This document shows, piece after piece, positions 12,777-21,172 of a DNA stretch of 64,000 nt; the first letter of the stretch is position 1, and each line of letters opens with the position of its first letter. The position numbers and the translations under genes were made by a program. The stretch comes from Pseudonocardia asaccharolytica DSM 44247 = NBRC 16224 (GTDB lineage Bacteria > Actinomycetota > Actinomycetes > Mycobacteriales > Pseudonocardiaceae), in the NCBI RefSeq assembly GCF_000423625.1, contig NZ_AUII01000001.1:372001-436000 (forward strand). Reading direction: 5' to 3'. Under the pieces are notes generated by a model. It saw only the letters and a list, made by a program, of their open reading frames with translations. It searched no databases and was not told the origin of the DNA.

Positions 12777-14072
12777 TCAGCCCCCGTGCGTCGCGCCGCT
12801 GGCGTAGTCGGTGTAGGTGTACGGGTTGTCGAGGATCTTCGTCTCGGGGACGTCGGGGTTCATGCCCTTCTGCCACGCCTGTTCGCCGAGGGTGGAGCGC
12901 AGATGCGCCACCGTCGCCTCGACCTCGCGGCGGATCGATCCCAGGTCGACCCCGACGAGCCGGTGCTCGTGCTTCACGATCCGGCCGTTCACCAGCACCG
13001 TGTGGACGTCGCCGCGCTGGGCCTGGAACGCGACGTGGCCGTGCGGGTTGAGCAGCGGGAACGACACGGGGGAGTGCTCGTTGCGGAGCAGCACGAGGTC
13101 GGCCTTCCTCCCGACCTCGACGCTTCCGAGATCGCCGTCGCGGCCCAACGCTCGGGCGCCGCCGCGGGTGGCCCATTCGACCACCTGCTCGGCGCGCAAC
13201 GCCCAGGTGGGCGGGTAGCCCTGGCCCGCGCTCTGCTCGCTCTCGGTGGAGACCGAGACCGAGCCGCCGGTGGCGGCGATGCGGTGGTAGGAGTCGGCCG
13301 CCAGCGTGGCGGCGTGCACGAAGATGCTGGTCTCGTCGAGGAACCCGGCCTCGTGGGCGAGCCGGATGCCGTTGTCGTTGGTCGCGCCCCCCACGCCCGC
13401 GTGCGTGGTGACCGGGACGCCGAGCTCGCGGGCGACCTCATAGGCCGCCTTCTCCGGGAACGCCGGGTCGCCGGTGACGTCGAAGGCCATCTGGAAGCCG
13501 AGCATGTCGTCGCGCTCGTCGATGCGGCGCCGCGCGAAGGCGCGGAACTCCGGCGAGGTCGCCCACTCCCAGGGCGCCTGCTGGATGTTGCCGTAGGCGA
13601 GCACGAACCGCCCCGGCACCGCGCGCAGGGCGTCGACGGCGGCCTCGGCGTGGTCGGTGGTCTGCAGCCCGTGTGACCAGCCGACGCAGGTCGTCACGCT
13701 GGCGTCGAGCGCCTCGGCCGCGGCGAGCAGGTTGCCGGCGTGCACGTCCTGCGGGCGGAAATGCCTGCCCGACTCGAGGTAGTACCAGACGAAGTACTGG
13801 GTCAACGTCCAGTCCGCGCCGTAGCCGCGCATCGCGGTCTGCCACATGTGCCGGTGCGTGTCGATCATGCCGGGCAGCACGATCCCGTCCCGGACGTCGA
13901 TCTCGCGGGTGCCCTCGGGGACGTGCAGGTCCGGTCCGATCGCCGCGATGCGGTCGCCCACGACGAGGACGTCGGTGCCGGGCAGGACGCGATGCGCGTC
14001 GTCGAGGGCGAGCACCGTGCCGCCCCGCAGGACGACCGGCCGTGGCGTTGCGAAGTCCCCGTCCAGCGCCAT
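12777..14072 (-). CDS. Metal-dependent amidohydrolase (TrzA/AtzB/SsnA-like)
   Basis: 431 residues. It begins with the beta-sandwich strand VLRGGTVLALDD. The metal site DTHRHMWQTAMRG follows near residue 75, then further ligands in VPVTTHAGVGG and SIFVHAATL, with a C-terminal GRKADLVLL strand. In the usual subtype I enzymes the final acidic ligand sits near HGTDN or HSPN-type motifs; here the equivalent stretch reads SVSTESEQSAGQG. Relatives deaminate or dechlorinate aminated rings. It is divergent from the IclR gene, and an IclR-type palindrome lies 23-36 bases upstream of the ATG at 14072, so it probably belongs to that regulon. Confidence 0.88.
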   Translation of the reverse strand: MALDGDFATPRPVVLRGGTVLALDDAHRVLPGTDVLVVGDRIAAIGPDLHVPEGTREIDVRDGIVLPGMIDTHRHMWQTAMRGYGADWTLTQYFVWYYLESGRHFRPQDVHAGNLLAAAEALDASVTTCVGWSHGLQTTDHAEAAVDALRAVPGRFVLAYGNIQQAPWEWATSPEFRAFARRRIDERDDMLGFQMAFDVTGDPAFPEKAAYEVARELGVPVTTHAGVGGATNDNGIRLAHEAGFLDETSIFVHAATLAADSYHRIAATGGSVSVSTESEQSAGQGYPPTWALRAEQVVEWATRGGARALGRDGDLGSVEVGRKADLVLLRNEHSPVSFPLLNPHGHVAFQAQRGDVHTVLVNGRIVKHEHRLVGVDLGSIRREVEATVAHLRSTLGEQAWQKGMNPDVPETKILDNPYTYTDYASGATHGG

Positions 14073-14094
14073 CGCCGCACCCCGGCCACAGTTT

Positions 14095-14108
14095 CGGACA
14101 GCTGTCCG
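14095..14108. promoter_or_regulatory. Palindromic operator 1, CGGACA-N2-TGTCCG (putative IclR site)
   Basis: A perfect inverted repeat CGGACAGCTGTCCG lies in the gap between the amidohydrolase (start 14072, minus) and the IclR gene (start 14205, plus). The same arms recur in operator 2 at 15081-15098. Size and position suit an IclR-family regulator controlling both divergent genes and itself. Confidence 0.65.
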
Positions 14109-14204
14109 CTGTTCGGTCAGCCGTACTGTGGGTCGCCGCGGTCACGCTGTCAAGCGAGCGCAGTAGCCTCGTGCGGACCGACCGGCCGACGAGCGGGGGA
14201 CGCC

Positions 14205-15008
14205 ATGTCGCGCAGGGGCGCAGGGCCCGACTTCATCGAGGCGCTCGCCCGCGGCCTCGAGGTGATCGCCGCGTTCCGGCCGGGCGTTCCGCTGATGACG
14301 CTGACCGAGGTCGCGACGGCGACGGGGCTGGCCCGGCCGACCGCGCGCCGGATCCTGCTCACCCTGCGGGAGCTGGGGTACGTGCGATCCGGCGACGGCG
14401 GGTTCGCCCTGACCCCGCGGGTGCTCGACCTCGGTGTCGCCTACGTGCGCTCGCAGGGACTGTGGGACATCGCCCGCCCGCATCTGGAGAAGCTGGTCGC
14501 CCGGACGAACGAGTCGTCCTCGATCGCCCAGCTCGACGGGTCGGACATCGTCTATGTCTGCCGGGTCGCGGTGCCCAAGATCGTCGGCCTTTCCGTGCAG
14601 ATCGGGACCCGGTTCCCGGCGCTGCCGACCTCGCTCGGAAAGGTCCTGCTCGCCGCCCTGCCCGCCGACGATCTGGAGCGGGTGCTGGCCGAGCCGAGCC
14701 GGTCCGGGCTGGTGCCCCGCTGGCAGCCCGGCCGCGCCGAACGCGACGTCGAGCTGCGGGAGGTCCGCGCGCGGGGATGGGCGCTGACCGATGAGCAGCT
14801 GGCCATCGGGATCCGCTCGGTGGCTGCCCCGCTGCGCGACGGCTCCGGCCAGGTGATCGCCGCCCTCAACGTCAACACGCACACGGCGGAGACCCCGACC
14901 GAACGCCTGCTGGAGGAGCATCTGCCGCTGCTGCTGCGCACCGCGGGCGCGATCAGCGCCGACTTCGCGCGCCTGGAGGCGGTCCCGCACGTCACCGTCG
15001 CGGTCTGA
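14205..15008 (+). CDS. IclR-family transcriptional regulator (PcaR/PobR type)
   Basis: 267 residues from an ATG at 14205 following GAGCGGGGGA. The N-terminal winged helix (MTLTEVATATGLARPTARRIL, then LGYV) and the C-terminal effector domain (SSIAQLDGSDIVYVCRV, PALPTSLGKVLLAAL, IRSVAAPLRDGSGQVIAALNV) are standard for this family. Close relatives regulate protocatechuate or catechol pathways. It lies between the divergent amidohydrolase and the operon beginning at 15119, each preceded by the same palindrome, so it is very likely their regulator. The inducer may be an aromatic acid or ring-cleavage product. Confidence 0.93.
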   Translation: MSRRGAGPDFIEALARGLEVIAAFRPGVPLMTLTEVATATGLARPTARRILLTLRELGYVRSGDGGFALTPRVLDLGVAYVRSQGLWDIARPHLEKLVARTNESSSIAQLDGSDIVYVCRVAVPKIVGLSVQIGTRFPALPTSLGKVLLAALPADDLERVLAEPSRSGLVPRWQPGRAERDVELREVRARGWALTDEQLAIGIRSVAAPLRDGSGQVIAALNVNTHTAETPTERLLEEHLPLLLRTAGAISADFARLEAVPHVTVAV

Positions 15009-15080
15009 GCGAAGCTTGCGGAGCGAACATCGGCACTGAGCGGAGCTTGACCGATGCCTGAGGTGTGGCACGATCGCCGA

Positions 15081-15098
15081 ATCGGACAGGTGTCCGAT
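15081..15098. promoter_or_regulatory. Palindromic operator 2, ATCGGACA-N2-TGTCCGAT (putative IclR site)
   Basis: A perfect inverted repeat with eight-base arms, 21 bases upstream of the CoA-transferase start at 15119. Its inner twelve arm bases match operator 1. It is close enough to the start to overlap the promoter of the four-gene operon. Confidence 0.7.
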
Positions 15099-15118
15099 CA
15101 GCGGCGGAGGGTCAACTG

Positions 15119-16318
15119 ATGCCAGATGCCACGGGGGAGACCCGCGCCGCGACCGCACCGCTCGCCGGCCTCTTGGTCGCCGACTTCTCCCGGGTGCTGG
15201 CCGGGCCGTACGCGACGATGCTGCTGGCGGACCTGGGGGCGGAGGTGGTGAAGGTCGAGTCGCCGGACGGCGACGAGACCCGCACGTGGACGCCGCCGAC
15301 GCGCGGCGACGTCTCGACGTACTACCTGGCGATCAACCGCGGCAAGCGCTCGGTGGCCCTGGACCTGCGCGACCCGGCCGACGCCGAACTCGCCCGCGAG
15401 CTCGCCCGCCGGGCCGATGTGATGATCCAGAACTTCAAGCCGGGCGGGCTGGCGCGCTACGGCCTCGACTACGCGGCGGTGCGGGCGGGCAACCCCGGGA
15501 TCGTCTACGCCTCGATCAGCGGGTTCGGTCCGCGGGCCGGCGCGAAGGTGCCCGGCTACGACCTCATGGTGCAGGCGATCTCCGGGCTGATGAGTCTCAC
15601 CGGGGACCCGGAGGGCCCGCCGTACCGCTCGGGCATCTCGGTGTTCGACGTGATGGCAGGCAACCACGCCGTGATCGGGATCCTCGCGGCGCTGCGGCAC
15701 CGGGACGCGACGGGACAGGGCCAGGAGGTCGAGGTGAACCTGCTGGCCTCGGCGCTGTCGGGCCTGGTGAACCACAGCTCGGCGTATGTGGCCGGGGGAG
15801 TGGTGCCCTACCGGATGGGCAACGCACACCCCAGCGTCTTCCCCTACGAGCCGCTGCCGGCCGCCGACCGCGAGATCATCATTGCCGCCGCCAACGACCG
15901 GCAGTTCCGGAGGCTGTGCGAGGTGCTCGGCGTCCCGGAGGTGGCCGACGACCCGCGGTTCGCCCGCAACCGCGACCGCACCGCCAACCGCGACCAGCTG
16001 CGACCGATCCTCGTCGAGCGGCTCGCGACCCGCGGTGCGACGGAATGGTTCGAGCTGCTGGTCGACGCCGGGGTGCCGTGCGGGCCGATCAACACCATCG
16101 AAGGCGGCTTCGCCATGGCCGAGCAGTTCGAGCTGGAGCCGGTCGTGCAGGTCGGGCCCGGGGAGCGGGCGCTGCCGATGGCGCGGCACCCGATCACGCT
16201 CTCCGCGACGCCCGCGCGCTACGAGCTGCCACCCCCGGAGCTGGACGAGTACGGCGCAGAGCTGCGCACATGGCTGGCCGCACCGCGACCGGAGCCGCAG
16301 GAGGGGCCCCGTGGCTGA
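15119..16318 (+). CDS. Class III CoA transferase (CaiB/BaiF family)
   Basis: 399 residues from an ATG at 15119 with GGAGGG upstream. The N-terminal LLVADFSRVLAGPYATMLLADLGAEVVKVE and the later FGPRAGAKVPGYDLMVQAISGLM are hallmarks of the family, which moves CoA between carboxylic acids through an aspartyl-CoA thioester. The next gene is a citryl-CoA-lyase-like protein that overlaps its stop, suggesting that this enzyme makes the CoA thioester that the next one cleaves. First gene of an operon under the IclR-type palindrome. Acceptor acid unknown. Confidence 0.93.
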   Translation: MPDATGETRAATAPLAGLLVADFSRVLAGPYATMLLADLGAEVVKVESPDGDETRTWTPPTRGDVSTYYLAINRGKRSVALDLRDPADAELARELARRADVMIQNFKPGGLARYGLDYAAVRAGNPGIVYASISGFGPRAGAKVPGYDLMVQAISGLMSLTGDPEGPPYRSGISVFDVMAGNHAVIGILAALRHRDATGQGQEVEVNLLASALSGLVNHSSAYVAGGVVPYRMGNAHPSVFPYEPLPAADREIIIAAANDRQFRRLCEVLGVPEVADDPRFARNRDRTANRDQLRPILVERLATRGATEWFELLVDAGVPCGPINTIEGGFAMAEQFELEPVVQVGPGERALPMARHPITLSATPARYELPPPELDEYGAELRTWLAAPRPEPQEGPRG

Positions 16319-17129
16319 GCCGAGCCGGAAGTATCCGACGGCGCTGGGCGCGTCCACCCCGGACACGATCACGCTGCTCGGCCACGACCTGGCCCGCGAC
16401 GTCATGGGTGAGGTGGGGTTCGGCGAGCTCGCGTTCTGGCTGGCCACCCAGCAGCGCCCGACGAAGGGTCAGGTCCGGGTGTTCGAGGCGGTGCTCGCCG
16501 CGCTGGCCGACCACGGCTTCACCCCGACCGCGATCGTCACCCGGCTGACGTATCTGTCGGCGCCGGACTCGATCCAGGGCGCTCTCGCGGCGGGTCTGCT
16601 CGGCGGGGGTTCGCGGTTCCTCGGCGTCACCGAGGACACGGGCAACTTCCTCCACGACGTGCTCGCCTCGGCGGACGAGCTGCCGGCCGACCCCGACGAC
16701 ACGGCCGGCTGGGACGCCCTCGCGCTGGCGACGGTGCGCCGGCAGCGGGCGGCGGGGCGGTTCGTGCCGGGCCTGGGGCATCACGTGCACAAGGACGGCG
16801 ACCCGCGCACCCCGCGGCTGATGCGGATCGCGCGCGAGGAGGGCTGGTTCGGGCCGCATCTGCAGCTGTTCGCCGCGATCGGCCGGGTGCACCCGCAGGT
16901 GCTCGGAAAGACGTTGCCGCTCAACGGGGCCGGGGTGTGCGGGGCGGCGCTGGCCGATCTCGGGCTGCCGCTGCCGCTGCTGCGCGGGTTCGCGCTGCTG
17001 GCCCGCACGGCGGGGCTGATCGGGCAGCTTGCCGAGGAGCTGCGCCGTCCCGTCGCGAACGAGATCTTCCTGTCGGTCGATCGCAACAGCCGTTCGCTGC
17101 CGCCGGAACCGTGGAAGCCGGAGTCGTGA
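16311..17129 (+). CDS. Citrate-synthase-fold lyase (citryl-CoA lyase-like)
   Basis: 272 residues, shorter than citrate synthase (about 370-430) and matching stand-alone citryl-CoA-lyase-type proteins. The catalytic region reads RFVPGLGHHVHKDGDPRTPRL, analogous to the PGFGH motif of citrate synthases, and NGAGVCGAALADLGLP follows. The GTG at 16311 follows AGGAGGGG and overlaps the CoA-transferase stop. Family chemistry is a retro-Claisen or aldol cleavage of a citryl-CoA-like thioester to acetyl-CoA and an oxo acid. Together with the CoA transferase and the dioxygenase of this operon it may finish degradation of a ring-cleavage product; that is inference. Confidence 0.82.
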   Translation: MAEPSRKYPTALGASTPDTITLLGHDLARDVMGEVGFGELAFWLATQQRPTKGQVRVFEAVLAALADHGFTPTAIVTRLTYLSAPDSIQGALAAGLLGGGSRFLGVTEDTGNFLHDVLASADELPADPDDTAGWDALALATVRRQRAAGRFVPGLGHHVHKDGDPRTPRLMRIAREEGWFGPHLQLFAAIGRVHPQVLGKTLPLNGAGVCGAALADLGLPLPLLRGFALLARTAGLIGQLAEELRRPVANEIFLSVDRNSRSLPPEPWKPES

Positions 17130-18160
17130 TGCCCGTCCTGCCCGCGTCCCTGGTCGGCAGCTATCCCCAGCCCGAATGGCTGATCGACCGCGCGAGGCTG
17201 GCCGGGCGGTTCCCGCCGCGGGTGCGGGCGGAGGAGCTGTGGCGGATCGAGCCGGGGCTGCTGGCACAGGCCCAGGACGACGCCACCGAACTGGCGATCC
17301 GCGCCCAGGAACGCGCCGGGCTGGACATCCTCACCGACGGCGAGATCCGCCGGGAGAGCTACTCCAACCATTTCGCCACCGTGCTCGAGGGCGTCGACCC
17401 CGACAACCCCGGCACCGCGCTCGACCGGTCCGGCCACCCCAACCCGGTGCCGCGCATCGTCGGGGAGATCCGCCGCCCGCACCCCGTGCAGGTGCGCGAC
17501 CTGCGGTTCCTGCGCGCACACACCGAGCGTCCGGTGAAGATGACCGTGCCCGGTCCGTTCACGATGAGCCAGCAGGCGCAGAACGACCACTACCCCGACC
17601 TCGAGTCGGCGGCGATGGACTACGCGGCGGCGGTCAACGCCGAGATCCGCGACCTGTTCGCCGCGGGCGCCGACGTCGTCCAGATCGACGAGCCGTATCT
17701 GCAGGCCCGTCCCGACGCGGCCCGCGGCTACGGGCTCGCCGCGCTGGGCGCCGCGCTCGACGGGCTCACGGGAACGACCGCGGTGCACCTCTGCTTCGGC
17801 TACGCCGCGATCATCCACGAGCGCCCGGAGGGCTACTCGTTCCTGCCCGAGCTCGCGGGCTGCCCGGTGCGGCAGGTCTCGATCGAGACCGCCCAGTCCG
17901 GGCTCGACCTCGGGGTGCTGGCCGACCTCGCCGACAAGACCGTGATCCTCGGGGTGATCGACCTGTCCACGCCCGAGGTGGAGCCCGCCGGGGTCGTCGC
18001 CGACCGGGTGCGCCGGGCGTATCCGTACCTGCCGCCGGAGCGGCTCGTGATCGCTCCCGACTGCGGGATGAAGTATCTGCCGCGGGAGGCCGCGGAGGGC
18101 AAGATGCGCGCGATGGCGGGCGCGGCCGCGCTGCTGCGCGCGGAGCGCGAGGAGGAGTAG
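17129..18160 (+). CDS. MetE C-terminal-domain-like (cobalamin-independent methionine synthase family) protein
   Basis: 343 residues, corresponding only to the catalytic half of MetE. Recognisable elements are VGSYPQPEWL, TDGEIRRESYSNHF, VPGPFTMSQQ, VVQIDEPYLQ and the zinc-ligand segments VHLCFGYA and APDCGMKYL. The His, Cys and distal Cys ligands are conserved, so a zinc-activated thiol is probably involved. Start ATG 17129 overlaps the preceding stop (TGATG). Short MetE-like proteins in catabolic operons are poorly characterised; possible jobs include methyl transfer or C-S chemistry on a pathway intermediate. It is not expected to be the housekeeping methionine synthase. Confidence 0.82.
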   Translation: MPVLPASLVGSYPQPEWLIDRARLAGRFPPRVRAEELWRIEPGLLAQAQDDATELAIRAQERAGLDILTDGEIRRESYSNHFATVLEGVDPDNPGTALDRSGHPNPVPRIVGEIRRPHPVQVRDLRFLRAHTERPVKMTVPGPFTMSQQAQNDHYPDLESAAMDYAAAVNAEIRDLFAAGADVVQIDEPYLQARPDAARGYGLAALGAALDGLTGTTAVHLCFGYAAIIHERPEGYSFLPELAGCPVRQVSIETAQSGLDLGVLADLADKTVILGVIDLSTPEVEPAGVVADRVRRAYPYLPPERLVIAPDCGMKYLPREAAEGKMRAMAGAAALLRAEREEE

Positions 18161-19021
18161 ATGCAGCCGATCACGGAGGAGAACATCACCGGGCTGGCCG
18201 CGCAGCGGTGGGCGAGCGCCCACGACCCCCGGCTCGCCGAGATCATGGCCGCGCTGGTACGGCACCTGCACGAGTTCGCCCGTGAGGTGCGGCTCACCGA
18301 AACCGAGTGGATGGCCGCGATCCAATGGCTCAACCGGGCCGGGCAGACCAGCGACGACAAGCGCGAGGAGTTCATTCTCGCCTCCGACGTGCTGGGGCTG
18401 TCGATGCTCGTCGTGCAGATGAACCACCGCCTCGACCCGGCCGCGACGCCGGCGACGGTGCTCGGGCCGTTCCACATCGAGGGATCCCCCCAGCTGGGGT
18501 TCGGTGCCGACATGTCCGAGGGCCTTCCCGGCACCCCGCTCTACATCCACGGCACGGTGCGCGATCTCGGCGGCAAACCGGTCGGCGGGGCGGTGCTCGA
18601 CGTGTGGCAGGCCGACGCCGAGGGCGTCTACGAGGCCCAGCTCGACGTCGACGAGGCGCGGCTGCGGGCGAAGTACACCATCCGCGAGGACGGCAGCTAC
18701 TGCATCCGCACGATCACGCCGAGGGGCTACTCGATCCCGATGGACGGTCCCGTCGGCGATCTCATCGGGCGCACCGCGATCAGCCACTCCCGTCCGGCGC
18801 ACGTGCATTTCCTGATCGACGTGCCCGGCTACGAGCCGCTGGTCACGCATCTGTTCCAGGAGGGGGCGGACTACCTCGACAGCGACGTCGTGTTCGGCAC
18901 CAAGCGGGAGCTGATCGTCGCGTTCGAGCCGCGCGAGCCGGGGCCCACACCCGACGGCGGCACCTCCGACCGGGCATGGGCCGAGACGCGATACGACTTC
19001 GTGCTGCAGCCACGACCGTGA
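18161..19021 (+). CDS. Intradiol ring-cleavage dioxygenase (catechol/hydroxyquinol 1,2-dioxygenase family)
   Basis: 286 residues, starting immediately after the MetE-like stop. The N-terminal helical dimerisation domain (residues 1-95) precedes the catalytic beta domain: ATVLGPFHIEGSP, GAVLDVWQADAEGVYEAQ, ITPRGYSIPMDGP and RPAHVHFLI. The two Tyr and two His that bind Fe(III) are present. Enzymes of this build cleave catechol, chlorocatechol or hydroxyquinol between the hydroxyls. Overall pattern is closest to the hydroxyquinol-type group. Last gene of the IclR-linked operon; its end overlaps a convergent minus-strand gene by about 150 bases. Confidence 0.92.
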   Translation: MQPITEENITGLAAQRWASAHDPRLAEIMAALVRHLHEFAREVRLTETEWMAAIQWLNRAGQTSDDKREEFILASDVLGLSMLVVQMNHRLDPAATPATVLGPFHIEGSPQLGFGADMSEGLPGTPLYIHGTVRDLGGKPVGGAVLDVWQADAEGVYEAQLDVDEARLRAKYTIREDGSYCIRTITPRGYSIPMDGPVGDLIGRTAISHSRPAHVHFLIDVPGYEPLVTHLFQEGADYLDSDVVFGTKRELIVAFEPREPGPTPDGGTSDRAWAETRYDFVLQPRP

Positions 19022-19368
19022 GAGGCCCCCGCTCTGCGTGCGACGAACTCGGCCACCTCGCCCGGGGTGCTGCGGCCCCGGAGCCGGGCGTGGTGCCGAT
19101 CGGCGGGATCGTCGGGACGGCCGGTGGCCAGCGTCCAGCCGTCGTCGAGGTCCCAGTGCGCGGACAACGGCTGCCCGCGCCGGGTCGACGAGTCGATCGT
19201 GACGGCGAAGACGACGGTTCCGGCGGGGTGGGGCGAGCCGTGCAGGACGGCGGCGTCCACCGGGAGGCGCCGCTCGGTGAGCTCGCAGACGACGTCGGCG
19301 AGGTACTGTGCCCATCGGGCGCGATCGGCACCCGTGCGATGCGCGGGCCTCGTGCTCACCGGCTTCAT
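18871..19368 (-). CDS. Hypothetical protein, possibly with an extended or fused C-terminus
   Basis: 165 residues from an ATG at 19368 preceded by GGGAGACGAC. The first 115 residues look genuinely coding (ELTERRLPVDAAVLHGS, HWDLDDGWTLATG, TPGEVAEFVARRAG) and vaguely recall small actinobacterial DUF6292-type proteins. The last 50 residues lie antisense to the intradiol dioxygenase and look like read-through, suggesting loss of the original stop. A DosR-like palindrome lies about 110 bases upstream of the start. If the neighbouring island is removed, this gene would face the GH65 gene across that box. No function assigned. Confidence 0.5.
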   Translation of the reverse strand: MKPVSTRPAHRTGADRARWAQYLADVVCELTERRLPVDAAVLHGSPHPAGTVVFAVTIDSSTRRGQPLSAHWDLDDGWTLATGRPDDPADRHHARLRGRSTPGEVAEFVARRAGASHGRGCSTKSYRVSAHARSEVPPSGVGPGSRGSNATISSRLVPNTTSLSR

Positions 19369-19422
19369 GTCGTCGTCTCCCTCGGATCTGGCGGCGGTGA
19401 CCCTCAGCCTGCGCGACGACAC

Positions 19423-19493
19423 ACGTGGTGACCAGCGGCCACCGGACCCTCCATGCGGGACCAGTCGCTCAGCTGGGCCGGGACCTTGGTCCC
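19423..19493 (+). repeat. 71-bp direct repeat, left copy
   Basis: Identical at 69 of 71 positions to 46583-46653 in the same orientation; the mismatches are at 19426 (T/G) and 19453 (A/G). Weaker similarity (18 of 25) continues to 19518. The two copies bracket about 27 kb of catabolic genes. The right-hand end of the repeat is the palindrome at 19480-19493. Confidence 0.9.
19480..19493. promoter_or_regulatory. DosR/DevR-like palindrome, left copy
   Basis: GGGACC-TT-GGTCCC, a perfect 14-base inverted repeat similar in size and symmetry to boxes bound by actinobacterial DosR/DevR dormancy regulators. It is inside the left direct repeat and 112 bases upstream of the minus-strand gene starting at 19368. 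Regulator identity is inferred from the motif only. Confidence 0.45.
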
Positions 19494-19542
19494 GTCGGCG
19501 GCGCCCTTCGACCGTGCGTCCTCGGACGTGACCGGCCGATGC

Positions 19543-20697
19543 TCACCGTCGACGGACGAGATCCCGGCCGATCAGGTCCTTCATGATCTCAGTGGTACCG
19601 CCGTAGATCGTCTGGACCCGTGCGTCGACGAACGCTCGGGCGATGGGGTACTCACGTATGTAGCCGTAGCCGCCATGCAATTGCAGGCAGCGTGAGATGA
19701 CCCGTTGTTGCAGCTCGGTGGCCCACCACTTCGCCTTGGCGGCGTCTGTGGGCGTCAGCCGCATGTCGTTCAACGCCAGTACCGCGTCCGCCATGAATGC
19801 TCGGGTGATATCGAGTTCTGTTCGCATCTCGGCGAGTTCGAATCGGGTGTGCTGAAACTCGGCGACAGCCTTGCCGAAAACGGAGCGATCCCTGACGTGT
19901 GCGAGGGTCCACTCGAACGCCGCCTCGGCGGAGGCGAGCGCGTACACCGCGATCGACGTTCGCTCGGTCGGAAGGTGATCGCGCAGGTGCCTCATCGCCT
20001 GTCCTTCGGTCCCGAGCACCGCCTCGACCGGCACGTGCACATCGTCGAAGAACAGTTCGGCGACGTTCTCCCCGCGCTGCCCGAGCTTGTCCAGGCTTCG
20101 CCCCGCGGTGAACCCCGGGGCGTCCTTCTCGACGAGGAAGAGGGTGAAGCCGTCGGCGCCGCCATCCGGATGGGTGCGGGCGACGACGATGAGTACGTCC
20201 GCGTGGCCACCGTTGGTGATGAACGTCTTGCCGCCGTTGAGCACCCAGCCGTCCCCGCTCCGGCGGGCTCTGGTACTGATGCCACGCAGGTCGCTGCCAG
20301 CCCCAGGTTCAGTGATCGCCAATGCCGGGGTTGCTCGGCCGCTGCACAGCGCAGGCAGCCACCGCTGCTTCTGCTCCGGGGTGCCGAGGTCGAGCAGGTA
20401 CGGCAGGACGAGGTCGTCGTAGAGGCTCATGTGAGAGTTGACCGAGGCAGCCCCGACCCTCGCCAACTCCTCGCTGATAACGCAGCGGTAGCGGTAGTCC
20501 GCTACCCCGCCCCCGCCGTACTCCTCTGGGACGGCAAGCCCGAGCAGCCCTTGCTTTCCGGCGGTGACCCAGAGGCCGGGGTCCATGTGACCCGCATCGT
20601 CCCACTCGAGATGACGCGGCTCGACCTCGCGCTGGACGAACGATCGGACAGCGGAGCGGAATGCCTCGTGATCGGCCTGGTAGAAGTCGCGACGCAT
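19543..20697 (-). CDS. Acyl-CoA dehydrogenase
   Basis: 384 residues, standard length. FAD/acyl-CoA binding elements ALAITEPGAGSDLRGI and GWVLNGGKTFITNGG are present, as are the C-terminal LQLHGGYGYIREYPIARAFVDARVQTIYGGTTEIMKDLIGR and its catalytic-base region. It would oxidise an acyl-CoA to the 2-enoyl-CoA and pass electrons to ETF. It is the last gene of the leftward operon, five bases after the MaoC stop, and its stop lies 50 bases from the left direct repeat, marking the edge of the island. Confidence 0.94.
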   Translation of the reverse strand: MRRDFYQADHEAFRSAVRSFVQREVEPRHLEWDDAGHMDPGLWVTAGKQGLLGLAVPEEYGGGGVADYRYRCVISEELARVGAASVNSHMSLYDDLVLPYLLDLGTPEQKQRWLPALCSGRATPALAITEPGAGSDLRGISTRARRSGDGWVLNGGKTFITNGGHADVLIVVARTHPDGGADGFTLFLVEKDAPGFTAGRSLDKLGQRGENVAELFFDDVHVPVEAVLGTEGQAMRHLRDHLPTERTSIAVYALASAEAAFEWTLAHVRDRSVFGKAVAEFQHTRFELAEMRTELDITRAFMADAVLALNDMRLTPTDAAKAKWWATELQQRVISRCLQLHGGYGYIREYPIARAFVDARVQTIYGGTTEIMKDLIGRDLVRRR

Positions 20698-20701
20698 CGG
20701 G

Positions 20702-21160
20702 TCAGGCGTAGTGGCGGTAGACCGCTCGCGCGACGCACGCCGGCTTGTCGGAACCCTCGATCTCGATGGTGAAGTCGAGCACCATCTGGACCCCGTTTCC
20801 GGCGACCTCGCTCACCGACTCGACCTTCCCAATCAATCGGATCTTGTCGCCGACCCGAACCGGACTCGGGAAACGCACCTTCTCGAGCCCGTAGTTGAGG
20901 CTCATCGTCACGCCTCGAACGTCCAGGAGCTCACCGAAGAGAGGGATGAGCAGCGACAGCGTCAGGTAGCCGTGCGCGATAGTGCCGCCGAACGGCCCGT
21001 CCTTCGCGCGCGCCTCGTCGACATGGATCCACTGGTGATCGTCCGTGGCATCAGCAAACGTGTTGACGCGGTCCTGGGTGATCTCTCGCCAATCGGTCTG
21101 CCCGAGATCCTTGCCGGACAGTTCCTTGATCTCGTCGAGTCCGTTCACGGTGGTGGTCAT
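20702..21160 (-). CDS. MaoC-like (R)-hydratase/dehydratase
   Basis: 152 residues. The hot-dog-fold hydratase signature ADATDDHQWIHVDEARAKDGPFGGTIAHGYLTLSLL carries the catalytic Asp/His pair. Family members hydrate 2-enoyl-CoA. It sits between the amidohydrolase and the acyl-CoA dehydrogenase in the same orientation with short gaps, giving with the SDR the hydration and oxidation steps of a beta-oxidation-like sequence. Confidence 0.92.
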   Translation of the reverse strand: MTTTVNGLDEIKELSGKDLGQTDWREITQDRVNTFADATDDHQWIHVDEARAKDGPFGGTIAHGYLTLSLLIPLFGELLDVRGVTMSLNYGLEKVRFPSPVRVGDKIRLIGKVESVSEVAGNGVQMVLDFTIEIEGSDKPACVARAVYRHYA

Positions 21161-21172
21161 GGCTTAGTCCTC

